Position numbers and translations under genes: made by a program
Notes under the pieces: generated by a model
Told to the model about the DNA's origin: nothing
Seen by the model: the letters and a program-made list of their open reading frames with translations, nothing else
Database searches by the model: none
Part shown: positions 1-9,253 of the stretch, piece by piece
Position numbering within the stretch: position 1 is the stretch's first letter
Layout of the letters: the number at the start of each line of letters is the position of its first letter
Virus record (IMG/VR): IMGVR_UViG_3300025646_000458
Span: 1 to 21,128 of that record
Reading direction: 5' to 3' (one strand)
Length of the DNA: 21,128 bases
DNA from: a virus

Positions 1-2
1 CG

Positions 3-3000
3 ACCAGTGAGGGGTGGGCCGACCATACGGACAACGCCCCACTTTATTCTGCCTACGAGCCACACGACCGCAGTCTCTTCTTCCACGTCACCAGAATGGG
101 CGTGAGCATGACGCACCGCTACGACGTTGACGAATTGAACTACAGTGGGTACGAGGAAACTACTGTCCAAGTCACCTCTACACCTGCCGCAAGCGTCTGG
201 GCAGATACGTCAGAGAAAAGTGGGGGTCGCTGGTTCCTGCGCGTCTACGACCCAACTACAGGTAAGGGTGTACTGGCATCTTACACCGGCACCAAGTCTG
301 ATGGATTCACAGGTGTTGTGTTCAGCCCAGACTTTGCCTCCTTTGTCGCTGGCAAGAGTGGGCTCAAGGTCACACCCTCCTACTACATGCCTGCAGGCAG
401 CACGCGCATGTTTGCTTCGCGCCGCCTACGCGACCACAGCGAATACAGCGGTGCGAGCCCGGACATGAAGAAGGTGGACTGGTTCGACGTCTACGACAAC
501 CTACCTGCCTCTACAGGCGCGATGACCAAGCCTTCCGCACCCTATTCCCGCATGACTGCTCCGAAGATGACTCCCATGCCGATTCCGCGCATGGGCCACC
601 ACTACGTCACGCCGACCATGGCCATGCTCCCCGGACATTACGCGCACCCTGCCTATCAGCGCCTGTATGACTTGCACCACGCCTGCAAGAGTTCCAACTA
701 CAGTCCGCTGCACCAGAGCCTGACCGGCTCGCTTGAGAACACCCGCACCAGCGGCTCTGGCGCCACCATCGAGTCACAGGGCTTCGGCCGCGACCCACTC
801 GTCTGGTTCTCGACGCCAACTGCAGCGTTCGGACCCAGTGACATCCACGGCGGTGCCTTCACCCTGCTCACTGAAACCAAGGTCAAGTACGAAGGCTACG
901 GTGTGGCTGCGAGCACTGGCGCTAACGCTGGCGATGTGAACGCTCAAGGTGGGCATACTCTGGTGCTGGAGGCTGCGAACACCTACACGTTGGGCAACCA
1001 CTTCCCTGACCCTCTGGAGGTTGGTGCTTACCAAATCATCATCCAGCCAAACGTGTTCAAGCAGCAACTGCAAGGCTTCCACAAGAACCACAGCGAGGAG
1101 ACCAAGGCTCCCAGTGAGGCTGGCACCAAGGTCACAGAACTGACGGGTCAGCAGGTCAACACCGTCATCGCCATCGAACGGGATGTGAGCACGCGTGGAG
1201 CCGTGGCTCTTATTTTGGCTGAAGCCATTATGGCCGACGTTCGCGGCTGCGAGGTCATTCTGAACGAAGTCATGCTCGACATCGAGCCGGACGCGAACAG
1301 TCAGTTCGCAAACCTGCCCCCGTTGGCCCTGTTCAACCCCATGGGTGTGCAGGAGAGCAGCAGCCCCGCATTCACGCGCCGCAGTCTTCCCTACCGACCG
1401 GGCATGTTCCAGAGTTCCACTCCGGGTCGCACGCTCACCATCCCATGGTGGGGCATTCTGCATAAGGACGGGGCCTCCTCCTCTGGAGCAGAGAAGTTCC
1501 GCCATTTGGAGTGGCACAAGCCAGACAACTACTACGAGTTCTGCCGGGTCGGCTACGGCGCCATCGGTTCTCAGATGACGCTCGCTGGCTACCCGACGAC
1601 TTACCTCGACATCTACGAACCGCACAAGCGCGCTCGCAGCCTCAATCCGAACTGTATTGTTCTGGCAAACGATTCCGGTGCGCAGACCATCACGGTTGAC
1701 GACAACGCCCTGTTCCCAGTGGCGCCTTACTACGGCGAGGTTCTGGAGTACACAAAGGACGGCATTCGCTACACTGCGACCTACACTAACCGGACGGGCA
1801 CGCTCGCCCATGCTACGCTGGGAGCGAGCACGACTTTCGAGGGCGTCGTGGGCAGTGCTGCGTTCTGGACTGGTTTGGTCAACGAGTCAACAGTTCTGCG
1901 ACTGAGCAGGCCCTACGACAACGGACCAAGCGACGAACTGTTCACCAAGTCAGCGACCAGTATCATGACTCGCAACTTACCGCAGTACGCCAACGGCAGC
2001 CGCGACACCAACTCGCTGCACGCTCCAGACGCATTCCTGTGCATGTGGCACCCCAACCTTGGGCGACCCTTCACGTGGTACAGCGACGACGAAAGTCGCG
2101 CATTCTACACCAATGACGGGTCAGCCGATGCGCCTGTGGACAAGAAGCCGTATAACCACGTTCCTGAGCACTTTGAGACCATCCACTACCACGATTTCAA
2201 CTACGTGGCCAGCAAAGGTCCATTCGGCCTTGCTATGAAGTGGGTCGCCCCTCCAGCCAGCAGCCAAGCCCACACAGGCGACATCTACACGGCTGCTGCC
2301 ATTGACGCCGTGGTGGACGGTGCTGGCACGCTCGACCACCAAGGCGGCACCGTTGGGGCGAACAAGTACAACTTCGCAGGCTTCTGGCCCGGCGGTAGCC
2401 GTGGGGCTGGCGGAGTCAGCCGTCTGGAAACCTACGGCCACGCCCTCATCGGCTGGGGCAGCGACACCTACGGCATGGATTGCGAGACTTATCAAGATTC
2501 GACAGGCGTGGCGACGCTGGCCCTGCCGAGCGACCGCAACAGGTGCTTTGGCTACCGTATGGCGGTACGCCAGTTGTTCAACAGGCCACGCTGGTCGCCG
2601 TATGTCCGTGGATGGTTGGAAGTGGCCAACAGCAACGCCATGCTTGGGTACTATCATGGTCCGCTTATCCAGCAAGACTCCAAGACTGGCGGCTGGGACT
2701 ACGTGGGTGCCGACGGTGACGAGGACGACGAGGACTTCGATGCCCTCTACGTGGGCATCCTTGAGCGAATTACGCAGGTGTCCAGCCTCCTCGGTCAAGA
2801 CCAACTTGGAAGGCAAGTTCGCTACAGTGATGGACGGCGCATGACCGGACCGTTCGGCTGTCCGGTCCGCACCTTGCGCAACACGTCGACGACGACGCGT
2901 CTGTTCCCCAACGACGCCAATGGTCAGGGTGTTGAAGAGTTGGCTGAGGCTCACCGCTTCTACATGGTTGACTGGTGGGGCAACACGCGTGGTGAGGACG

Positions 3001-4409
3001 TGCGTCGCTTCCCTGTCCGTGGCTTCGGTCTGCGTCCTTCGTGGGACCCAGAGGACGCATATGCAGACACGAACGTCACGCATCGTCCTGCAGCGCACGG
3101 TCTGTTCGGCGGAGACGGGAACGACCGCTACAGCGGCAGCGATAACAGCGATAACAACGCAGCCACGAACATGGGCACCGTTGACTGGTTCAACCCAGCC
3201 AGCGCTCTGCGAGTGGGTGACCGTGGGGATGGGCGTGGTGTGCGCTGGCCCACTGTCTTCAACGAAAGCCTGCTGATGGACGTCAGCGAAGCCCACGACG
3301 CCACAGGCCTCGTCCTGAGCCACAGCACGTCTGAGCCAGTTTTCGGCAACGGTCTGGTTCGCCCAAGCAACGCTGCACCCCAGCCCGGTGAAATCGAACG
3401 CGGCATCAGCGACCGCGTCGACCTCAACAGCGACGATGGCCTCCTCAAACCCTCAGCACACGTCGCAGAGGGCATCGAGACCGTGACGGCCGACATTCGT
3501 GGCGCTGAGCCAGTGGGCAGGGACGACGTGCGCCTTGGCCTTGATGTCGACACCATCGCCGAACTGAACGACGGCATCAGCCGCGAGTACATCGTCATGT
3601 CCACCGAAGCGGCCAGCCTGCACACCGACCGCGCAGTCGGCCAGCGCACCAACGTGCGTGGCGCTCACAACGTCGGCAGCCGCACGCTGAACGACCTCGA
3701 CATGACCGCACTCGATTGGTCCGACAAGCCGGTGTCCGGCGTGGTCCGACACTCGGATGCGCACGCGATGTGGCCGCTTGGCGGCACCTACGTCATGGAG
3801 TGGAGCAAGCACGCTGGCGTCCTTGACGTCAAAGGCTGGGGCAAGGCAGGTGCCGCTTCTTCCTCCAACCCCTATCAGGATGCAGACCATGACCCGACCA
3901 AGGAGAACGTGAACTACACGGACAGCACCATCCAGTTCATCTACAGACCTGCGCACGGGCTGGACTACCGCCACAGCCAGATGTTCCGACCGTTTGTCGA
4001 CACAACAGGACCTCAGACAGGCTCCAACTTCTTCCGCGCTACTGCCGGCGGCAAGTACGGTCTCTTCACCAGCGACGTTCCCAGCGCACGCACAGGGACG
4101 CCGAGCAACCCACCGTATGCCCCCGTCTACACCGTTGACCCAGACGCACCTACCACGGCGGACAGCAACGGTCCGAAGATTCAGGGCGTCGACGTCACTG
4201 GTTTCGACAAGACTGACGTGCGCTCACCAGTTGCGCGCATGGTGATGTCTGAGAACACGCTGGAGCACTTCCGCGCTGACGCAAGCCGCCGCTCTATTGA
4301 CGACGACGAGGGCGATTACAGCGTGCAGCCGCGCCACAGCCAAACGCTGCATCCGAAGGGTAGCAAGGGCGACACCTCCTTCAACACCGGAGACCATAGC
4401 GGAGAGTGA
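3..4409 (+). CDS. Giant virion (probably tail/baseplate) protein, 5' end outside window
   Basis: The reading frame is open from base 3 to the TGA at 4407-4409, giving at least 1468 codons. The first in-frame ATG (96) has no ribosome binding site and the frame continues upstream of it through Tyr/Phe-rich coding-like sequence, so I treat the gene as cut by the left edge. No enzyme motif, signal peptide or membrane segment is visible. The protein is rich in Asp, Gly, Thr and aromatic residues, as beta-rich virion proteins often are. It has a Met/Pro/His-rich stretch (about residues 153-197 from the ATG at 96), an acidic patch near base 2720 and a polar C-terminal tail. It lies directly before a hub-like protein, an adaptor-like protein and a tail fibre, so a tail or baseplate role is inferred from position only. 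It could also be a large receptor-binding or decoration protein. Long antisense ORFs inside it are shadows. Confidence 0.75.
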   Translation, partial: TSEGWADHTDNAPLYSAYEPHDRSLFFHVTRMGVSMTHRYDVDELNYSGYEETTVQVTSTPAASVWADTSEKSGGRWFLRVYDPTTGKGVLASYTGTKSDGFTGVVFSPDFASFVAGKSGLKVTPSYYMPAGSTRMFASRRLRDHSEYSGASPDMKKVDWFDVYDNLPASTGAMTKPSAPYSRMTAPKMTPMPIPRMGHHYVTPTMAMLPGHYAHPAYQRLYDLHHACKSSNYSPLHQSLTGSLENTRTSGSGATIESQGFGRDPLVWFSTPTAAFGPSDIHGGAFTLLTETKVKYEGYGVAASTGANAGDVNAQGGHTLVLEAANTYTLGNHFPDPLEVGAYQIIIQPNVFKQQLQGFHKNHSEETKAPSEAGTKVTELTGQQVNTVIAIERDVSTRGAVALILAEAIMADVRGCEVILNEVMLDIEPDANSQFANLPPLALFNPMGVQESSSPAFTRRSLPYRPGMFQSSTPGRTLTIPWWGILHKDGASSSGAEKFRHLEWHKPDNYYEFCRVGYGAIGSQMTLAGYPTTYLDIYEPHKRARSLNPNCIVLANDSGAQTITVDDNALFPVAPYYGEVLEYTKDGIRYTATYTNRTGTLAHATLGASTTFEGVVGSAAFWTGLVNESTVLRLSRPYDNGPSDELFTKSATSIMTRNLPQYANGSRDTNSLHAPDAFLCMWHPNLGRPFTWYSDDESRAFYTNDGSADAPVDKKPYNHVPEHFETIHYHDFNYVASKGPFGLAMKWVAPPASSQAHTGDIYTAAAIDAVVDGAGTLDHQGGTVGANKYNFAGFWPGGSRGAGGVSRLETYGHALIGWGSDTYGMDCETYQDSTGVATLALPSDRNRCFGYRMAVRQLFNRPRWSPYVRGWLEVANSNAMLGYYHGPLIQQDSKTGGWDYVGADGDEDDEDFDALYVGILERITQVSSLLGQDQLGRQVRYSDGRRMTGPFGCPVRTLRNTSTTTRLFPNDANGQGVEELAEAHRFYMVDWWGNTRGEDVRRFPVRGFGLRPSWDPEDAYADTNVTHRPAAHGLFGGDGNDRYSGSDNSDNNAATNMGTVDWFNPASALRVGDRGDGRGVRWPTVFNESLLMDVSEAHDATGLVLSHSTSEPVFGNGLVRPSNAAPQPGEIERGISDRVDLNSDDGLLKPSAHVAEGIETVTADIRGAEPVGRDDVRLGLDVDTIAELNDGISREYIVMSTEAASLHTDRAVGQRTNVRGAHNVGSRTLNDLDMTALDWSDKPVSGVVRHSDAHAMWPLGGTYVMEWSKHAGVLDVKGWGKAGAASSSNPYQDADHDPTKENVNYTDSTIQFIYRPAHGLDYRHSQMFRPFVDTTGPQTGSNFFRATAGGKYGLFTSDVPSARTGTPSNPPYAPVYTVDPDAPTTADSNGPKIQGVDVTGFDKTDVRSPVARMVMSENTLEHFRADASRRSIDDDEGDYSVQPRHSQTLHPKGSKGDTSFNTGDHSGE

Positions 4410-4415
4410 GGCACC

Positions 4416-6071
4416 ATGGCACTTGGTAAGAACACCGTGACTGGGCGCGCTGATGCGGCTCAGAACACAGTGATGAAGCGCGTGCGCAAGCCTCGGTTCG
4501 TCGACAACGCAGTGCGCCATGCCGAGTACACCCGCATCAAGGCTGGGTTCGCGGCGCAGTTGCCCACTGCATCTGACTTCGTCCCTACTGCAGAGCGACG
4601 TTACCGCCTCATCGAGGAAGAGGACACGGTTCGCATCCTGCACAACCCTACGGATAGCATGCGCTACGAGGGTGCGCTGTTCTACGACGAGGATAAGGTC
4701 ACGACCTCAACCCCTCTCCCAGCCTTGGCGGTCGGGGCCGAGCATCACGACCAAGCACTCGTCCTGTCGCAGTCTGAGGCGGCCACCAAGGGCACGCGCT
4801 ATCGGCTGGAGAACCTGAAGGGTAGCGGGCTGAACGCCATCGGCTTCACCGACAGAACCATTCGTTTTGCTCAGAAAGTTGGCGTGGGGCTGCGAACTTC
4901 TGACCTCGCAGCCCGCGTGGCGAAAGCCAACACGTCGTCAATCAATGGCGTGCGGGCAAAGCAGCCCAGTGGCACGTTTTTGGCCCGCGACTTCTACGGC
5001 GTCGAGGCGTTCACTGCACTTCGGTACCTGTCCAAGCACGACGGCTACAGCCCTCGCGGCGACCGCTACGGCAACCTCTGCTACTTCCCGCAGTCAAACA
5101 TCGAGCGGGAGTTCTTTGTGGCCGAGAACAGAGTTCTGGGCGGTGAAATCGACGACAGCACCGACAGTGCCCCTAACAGGGTCGTCGTTCGCGGCCGAGC
5201 GCGGGCAAACAACCACAGCAACGTCGTGCAGGTCGACGACTTCGGTCGTCAGGGGGCCGGTGTTCTGGAAGTGCCGGGTGGCATTCATGCACCCACAGCG
5301 ATGACGCGCTCCAGTGCGAAGGCTATCGGACAGCGCATGCTCAAGATGGCAAACAGCGCGACTGGCTCCAAGGTCCTGACCGAGGTTGTGGGTGCGACGC
5401 ATATGCACCCCGGCGACATGGTGTCGTACCAAACGCGCACGGACAACGAGCGATACGTCGTGCTTGGAAGCGACATTGACCTCGATGCGCGCACCAGTAA
5501 TCTGCACGTGAACTCAGTCAGCGTGTCCCTTGAGGACGTTCTGCAGCGGTTTCAGGAGATTGACGTCAGCGGCAACATCGAAGCCAACGAAGAGCGGAAC
5601 AGGCAGTTCGCTGTCGAGGAGTTCTCTACGTCGTTCGGCTTCAAGTTCCGCGTGTCGTGGCAGATTGCCGAGCGCGTAGACATGAACCGTGGCGTAGGGC
5701 TGACGGTCGGGACACACGACCGGAGCGGCATCAATGGTTCACTCCGGCTTCAAAGCACAGGCGTCCTCATGAACAACGGTGGTGGTTATGCGTCGGGCAC
5801 AACGACGTTCACCACGGACGGTGTGGCTGCCGACACCGTGTTCACGTCCGACAACCAAGAGGTGTTCAAGCGCAACGGGAACAAACTTGGCCACATCGAC
5901 GTGGCATCCGTGACGCCTACCTCAGTCGTCATCAAGTCCAGCAGCGTTCACGCCATGGACGACGACGAAGAGTTGTTCGTCTTGTCCGAAGCGCCACTGC
6001 CAGAGGCTGGGAACAACCACCTGCGCATCGGTGCCGTGCACAGTCGCTACATGAACAGCCGGAGGGGATGA
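4416..6071 (+). CDS. Structural protein, possible tail/baseplate hub (551 aa)
   Basis: The ATG at 4416 follows the stop of the giant protein by 6 nt. A GGAG-type ribosome binding site lies in the end of the previous gene at about 4400-4405. The family is not certain. Around residues 290-375 there is a pattern typical of phage tail hub proteins: an alanine-rich helix (AKAIGQRMLKMA), then a strand ending in HPGDMVSY, then YVVLGSDIDLD and a further strand with Val/Ser alternation. In hub proteins this part forms a beta-barrel in which a PGD turn precedes a strand. The remainder is beta-rich with Gly/Thr/Asn stretches. The N-terminus (about 40 residues) is basic. Its place between the giant virion protein and the fibre adaptor fits a baseplate or tail-tip component. 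Hub identity is an inference; that it is a virion protein is more secure. Confidence 0.7.
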   Translation: MALGKNTVTGRADAAQNTVMKRVRKPRFVDNAVRHAEYTRIKAGFAAQLPTASDFVPTAERRYRLIEEEDTVRILHNPTDSMRYEGALFYDEDKVTTSTPLPALAVGAEHHDQALVLSQSEAATKGTRYRLENLKGSGLNAIGFTDRTIRFAQKVGVGLRTSDLAARVAKANTSSINGVRAKQPSGTFLARDFYGVEAFTALRYLSKHDGYSPRGDRYGNLCYFPQSNIEREFFVAENRVLGGEIDDSTDSAPNRVVVRGRARANNHSNVVQVDDFGRQGAGVLEVPGGIHAPTAMTRSSAKAIGQRMLKMANSATGSKVLTEVVGATHMHPGDMVSYQTRTDNERYVVLGSDIDLDARTSNLHVNSVSVSLEDVLQRFQEIDVSGNIEANEERNRQFAVEEFSTSFGFKFRVSWQIAERVDMNRGVGLTVGTHDRSGINGSLRLQSTGVLMNNGGGYASGTTTFTTDGVAADTVFTSDNQEVFKRNGNKLGHIDVASVTPTSVVIKSSSVHAMDDDEELFVLSEAPLPEAGNNHLRIGAVHSRYMNSRRG

Positions 6072-6072
6072 T

Positions 6073-6429
6073 ATGCCGCTACTGAACGAAGGGACGAGAT
6101 TTCTGATTGAGACGCTGCGCGACCGCATCAACGAGGTGGTCTTCGGCTTTGACGGCACCGTCGCCACCCAGCAGGATGGGGGTATCGGCAACCCAGCGGT
6201 GGTCGTGACCCCGAACGTCAGGGTCGTTGACGACAACACGTTGATAGTCGAAGCCCGCCTGCCTCTCAGTACGACATTCACACGCCCGCTCAGAGAAGTG
6301 GTCATTCGCTATAAGAATCCCGCCGACTCAACCGACACGACTGACTTCATGCGCTACACGTACAACGCTGTGGAAAAGACAAGCAACAACGAAGTGAAGT
6401 TCTCGGCTATCATTGAGGTGAGCATTTGA
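6073..6429 (+). CDS. Small tail/baseplate adaptor-like protein (118 aa)
   Basis: The ATG at 6073 lies 1 nt after the stop of the hub-like gene, with a strong GGAGGGG ribosome binding site at 6061-6067. The protein has no catalytic motif and no cysteines. A short N-terminal helix is followed by alternating beta strands, including LREVVIRYKNP, and it ends in a strand (KFSAIIEVSI). This layout resembles small beta-sandwich proteins that sit beside baseplate and fibre genes in tailed phages and connect the fibre to the baseplate. Its TGA overlaps the TTG start of the tail fibre (TTGA), so the two are probably translated together. The adaptor role comes from size, predicted strand content and position, not from a recognised family. 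Confidence 0.65.
   Translation: MPLLNEGTRFLIETLRDRINEVVFGFDGTVATQQDGGIGNPAVVVTPNVRVVDDNTLIVEARLPLSTTFTRPLREVVIRYKNPADSTDTTDFMRYTYNAVEKTSNNEVKFSAIIEVSI
6415..6420 (+). promoter_or_regulatory. Ribosome binding site fixing the TTG start of the tail fibre
   Basis: GAGGTG ends 5 nt before the TTG at 6426. This supports the rare TTG start overlapping the previous stop codon over the first in-frame ATG at 6465, which has no comparable site at good spacing. Confidence 0.6.
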
Positions 6430-9242
6430 CCAATCCGACCGCAGGGCACACCAGCGCCACTGGCATGGGGAGCGATGCGCAAGGCCTGCGCGATGGCGAC
6501 GGGCTAACCAGCCCCAGCCTCACCAACCTCTACGAAGGGTTGCACGGAAACGGCATCATGCGTCTGGGTGACGGTGCGCGAGGCGATTCGCTGAGAAACA
6601 GCGTGGTGGCCAACACCCCCGGCTACCTGCAAATCGGCGCTGCCCAAGGAGAAGTCAAAGTCTACGGTGGCTACTGCGTTCTCGACGGCGTCCTCTACCA
6701 GTTCGCCAACGGTCCGGGCTCCTACGAGACGTTCATCGTGGGGACCACTGGGGCAGGGGCTAATCATAGCGGTGACCTTCCCAGCGTGCCGGGCTCCAAC
6801 AGCGACGTCTACGTGGTCGTCTACCTCGTCGGGCGCAACACCCCAGAGGCTCACGTGATGTACGAGATGGGCACCCCTGCAGCACCCTCCAGCGGTACGC
6901 CTCTCATTCCGAACCGCTTCCTGTCGACACCGAGCATTTCTGGCAACACCGACCTCAACCATCAGACAACTGTGCTGGGCGTGATTCGCTACTCTATGGC
7001 AGGCGGCTCGGCCAACGTGACCGCGAGCCTCAGCGGACCAGTCATTCACGACCGGCGCACGTTCCTCAGGAACAGCCCTCTCTACCTGACGCCCATGACC
7101 AAAGGCGGCATTGGCGACGTCGCTGCCTCCAACGCACTGACCAACCCAGACGCCTTCTTCTCGTCTCCCGAAGACGGTGACTTGACGGGCAGCACCTTTG
7201 GTGCCATCTGGCAAACGCACCGCGAAGACACCGCCGGAGGAAAGCACGGCGTCATTCTGGCAGCCATCCCCGGCAATCTGGACACTACGCCTGTGACTGG
7301 GGTGCACGTGCTTGGGCCTGACCGGCTGGAAAACATCACGACGTCGGCGGACATCACGTTCACTTTCGACGAAGCAAACATCTGGGTTATCACTACCGAC
7401 GCGAACCGCACGATTGCGGCGAACGGGGTTTTCCCCGCCGGGCATGTCGTAGACATCTACCACAAGGCAGGGGCGCACACGCTGACGTTTGACCCAACAG
7501 TGGGCGGTCACGGTGCGACCCCCATCAACGTCAGCATCGCGGTCGGCGAATCTGCCCGATTTGTCTACGACGGAACCGACTGGCACCAAGTGATTGCGGC
7601 ATCATCATCGTTCCCATCTTCCAGTGGTGCCTCTGGCCTCGTACAGTTGTCGGACGGTGCAGGTGGCTTTACCAGCGATGCAGACCTGTCGTGGGACAGT
7701 GCAGCCGGTGAATTGACGGTGAACGGCAAGTTGACCGTCACCGGCCTCATCGACCCCACTGGGCTCGAATTGGACCCGCAGGCCGCCAACCCCGGCGGTG
7801 TGGCTGCGAACACCTTGTGGCTCGACAGCGGTGCGAGCAACCGACCCAAAATTGGAGCAAATGCCGTGCTGCGCGCCTCTGACAACATCAGTGAACTCAC
7901 AAACGACTCGGCTTTCGTTGACGCTGCGGGTGCAGCCGCTGCTGCTCCAGTGGCATCGGTGAACACTCAAACTGGAGCAGTGAGCCTCGACGCTGACGAC
8001 CTTGCGGACGGCACGACCAAGGTGATGATGACCGCTGCAGAGCGCACGAAGTTGACCGGGGTTGAAACCGGCGCAACTGCTGACCAGACGGATGCTGAGA
8101 TTCGCGCTGCAGTGGAGGCGGCTACGGACTCCAACGTGTTCACAGACGCTGACCACACAAAATTGGACGGGATTGCTGCGGGCGCTACTGCTAACGACAC
8201 GGACGCCAACCTTCGCGACAGGGCCACGCACACCGGCACTCAAGCGGCGAGCACCATCGGTAGCGGTACGTTTGCCGATGCGCGCATCGCACAGAGCAAC
8301 GTGACGCAGCACCAAGCGGCTCTCTCGATTACGGAGTCGCAGATTTCAGACCTTCAGGGCTACCTTCTTTCGGAAACGAACGACCTGACTGCGTCGGTAA
8401 CGTGGGCGAATGTGCCAGATGCCAACATCACCCAGTCGTCCGTCACGCAGCATCAGGCTGCGCTGACTGTCGACGATAGCCAAGTGACCGCTGCGGCGAG
8501 TGCAACGAACTACACGCCCTCAGCAGCCACCGTCGAAGGCCACTTGAGCGGCATCGACACGGCGCTCGCAAGTGCAGGCTCCTACACCGACGCTCAGGCT
8601 ATTGCAGCCGTGGAGGGTGAGGCCGGGTTGGACTTCTCAACCTCAACGGGTGACGCCATCATTGAGAACACCGTATTGAATAAAGATATCATCCTCCGAG
8701 TCAACGACGGTGGAAGCAGCCTCGACCGACTCATCATCTACGGCGACAACGACCCTTCCTTCCCGAACACGGAAGTCAAGGTCGCCGGGTCCCTGCTCGC
8801 TACTGAGGAAGTGCAAACGAACTCACTCGTTTTGGGTTATGGGAGTTCGCCTACGGCGTCTATTGCTGAAATCAAAGCCTATTCATCGAGTGAACCAATG
8901 GTCTTCAAAACCGGAACAGGAAGCCCTGAGAGGATGCGAATTGCGACTGATGGGAAGGTTGGCATTGGGACCACTCCTTCTCAGACGTTGCACGTCAACG
9001 GAACCATCAGGCAGACGGTGACGAGCGCGGTACTCGTTGCCGACGCCAACGGTGACTTGACGGCTGCAAGCAACCTGACGGACGCATCCTATGTTGCGGT
9101 GGGTAGCGCGGGTGCTGATTTGTTCAACATCGTCCCTCCCGGCTCGCCCACTGATTGGACAGGGCCTCCTCCCACGTCTATCGAAGAGGCCATCAACCGT
9201 ATAGCGAGTTTCGTCGCTGCTACTCACGGGCCAATCCCGTGA
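6426..9242 (+). CDS. Tail fibre protein (938 aa)
   Basis: Predicted host-recognition fibre of a tailed virion. The N-terminal half (about residues 1-400) is Gly/Ser/Thr-rich and beta-rich and probably attaches to the baseplate. Residues about 430-500 carry the LRASDNISELTND type linker seen in phage fibres. Residues 538-600 hold two copies of the fibre motif (A/D)xTKLxGxxxGATAxxTDAxx, 38 residues apart. Residues 623-690 hold two copies of a (N/S)VTQHQAAL motif, 47 residues apart. Near residue 845 is a VGIGTTPSQTLHVNG segment, a very common phage fibre signature. There is no C-terminal S74-type self-cleaving chaperone with catalytic residues that I can recognise; the protein ends in a short helix and ATHGPIP. 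The start is TTG, supported by GAGGTG at 6415-6420. The receptor cannot be predicted. Confidence 0.9.
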   Translation: MTNPTAGHTSATGMGSDAQGLRDGDGLTSPSLTNLYEGLHGNGIMRLGDGARGDSLRNSVVANTPGYLQIGAAQGEVKVYGGYCVLDGVLYQFANGPGSYETFIVGTTGAGANHSGDLPSVPGSNSDVYVVVYLVGRNTPEAHVMYEMGTPAAPSSGTPLIPNRFLSTPSISGNTDLNHQTTVLGVIRYSMAGGSANVTASLSGPVIHDRRTFLRNSPLYLTPMTKGGIGDVAASNALTNPDAFFSSPEDGDLTGSTFGAIWQTHREDTAGGKHGVILAAIPGNLDTTPVTGVHVLGPDRLENITTSADITFTFDEANIWVITTDANRTIAANGVFPAGHVVDIYHKAGAHTLTFDPTVGGHGATPINVSIAVGESARFVYDGTDWHQVIAASSSFPSSSGASGLVQLSDGAGGFTSDADLSWDSAAGELTVNGKLTVTGLIDPTGLELDPQAANPGGVAANTLWLDSGASNRPKIGANAVLRASDNISELTNDSAFVDAAGAAAAAPVASVNTQTGAVSLDADDLADGTTKVMMTAAERTKLTGVETGATADQTDAEIRAAVEAATDSNVFTDADHTKLDGIAAGATANDTDANLRDRATHTGTQAASTIGSGTFADARIAQSNVTQHQAALSITESQISDLQGYLLSETNDLTASVTWANVPDANITQSSVTQHQAALTVDDSQVTAAASATNYTPSAATVEGHLSGIDTALASAGSYTDAQAIAAVEGEAGLDFSTSTGDAIIENTVLNKDIILRVNDGGSSLDRLIIYGDNDPSFPNTEVKVAGSLLATEEVQTNSLVLGYGSSPTASIAEIKAYSSSEPMVFKTGTGSPERMRIATDGKVGIGTTPSQTLHVNGTIRQTVTSAVLVADANGDLTAASNLTDASYVAVGSAGADLFNIVPPGSPTDWTGPPPTSIEEAINRIASFVAATHGPIP
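8031..8217 (+). repeat. Two-copy GATA-type tail fibre repeat
   Basis: Within the fibre gene, residues about 536-560 (TKLTGVETGATADQTDAEI) and 576-597 (TKLDGIAAGATANDTDANL) are divergent copies of one unit starting about 38 residues apart. The repeat is clear in protein and weak in DNA, so the copies are old. Confidence 0.7.
8292..8500 (+). repeat. Two-copy VTQHQAAL tail fibre repeat
   Basis: Copies start at base 8292 (QSNVTQHQAALSITESQISD, residue 623) and 8433 (QSSVTQHQAALTVDDSQVTA, residue 670), 141 nt apart. The unit alternates turns and short helices, as in phage fibre shafts. Confidence 0.7.
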
Positions 9243-9246
9243 GGTG
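9241..9246 (+). promoter_or_regulatory. Ribosome binding site for the 84-aa zinc-ribbon gene
   Basis: GAGGTG is followed by two ATGs, at 9250 and 9254. The 9250 frame stops after about 23 codons. The 9254 frame, 7 nt from the site, gives the zinc-ribbon protein. The site overlaps the end of the fibre gene. Confidence 0.55.
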
Positions 9247-9253
9247 ATTATGA

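Noticed and set aside
774-1811. 345-codon open frame on the - strand inside the giant virion gene
   Set aside because: It is fully antisense to a coding-like frame, has no ribosome binding site or domain, and long antisense frames are expected in this GC-rich coding style.
2121-3323. 400-codon open frame on the - strand
   Set aside because: Same reasons: antisense shadow of the giant virion gene, with low-complexity Val/Ala/Arg-rich translation and no motif.
6504-7589. 361-codon open frame on the - strand inside the tail fibre gene
   Set aside because: Antisense to a frame with clear fibre repeats and of Arg/Val/Gly-rich shadow composition.
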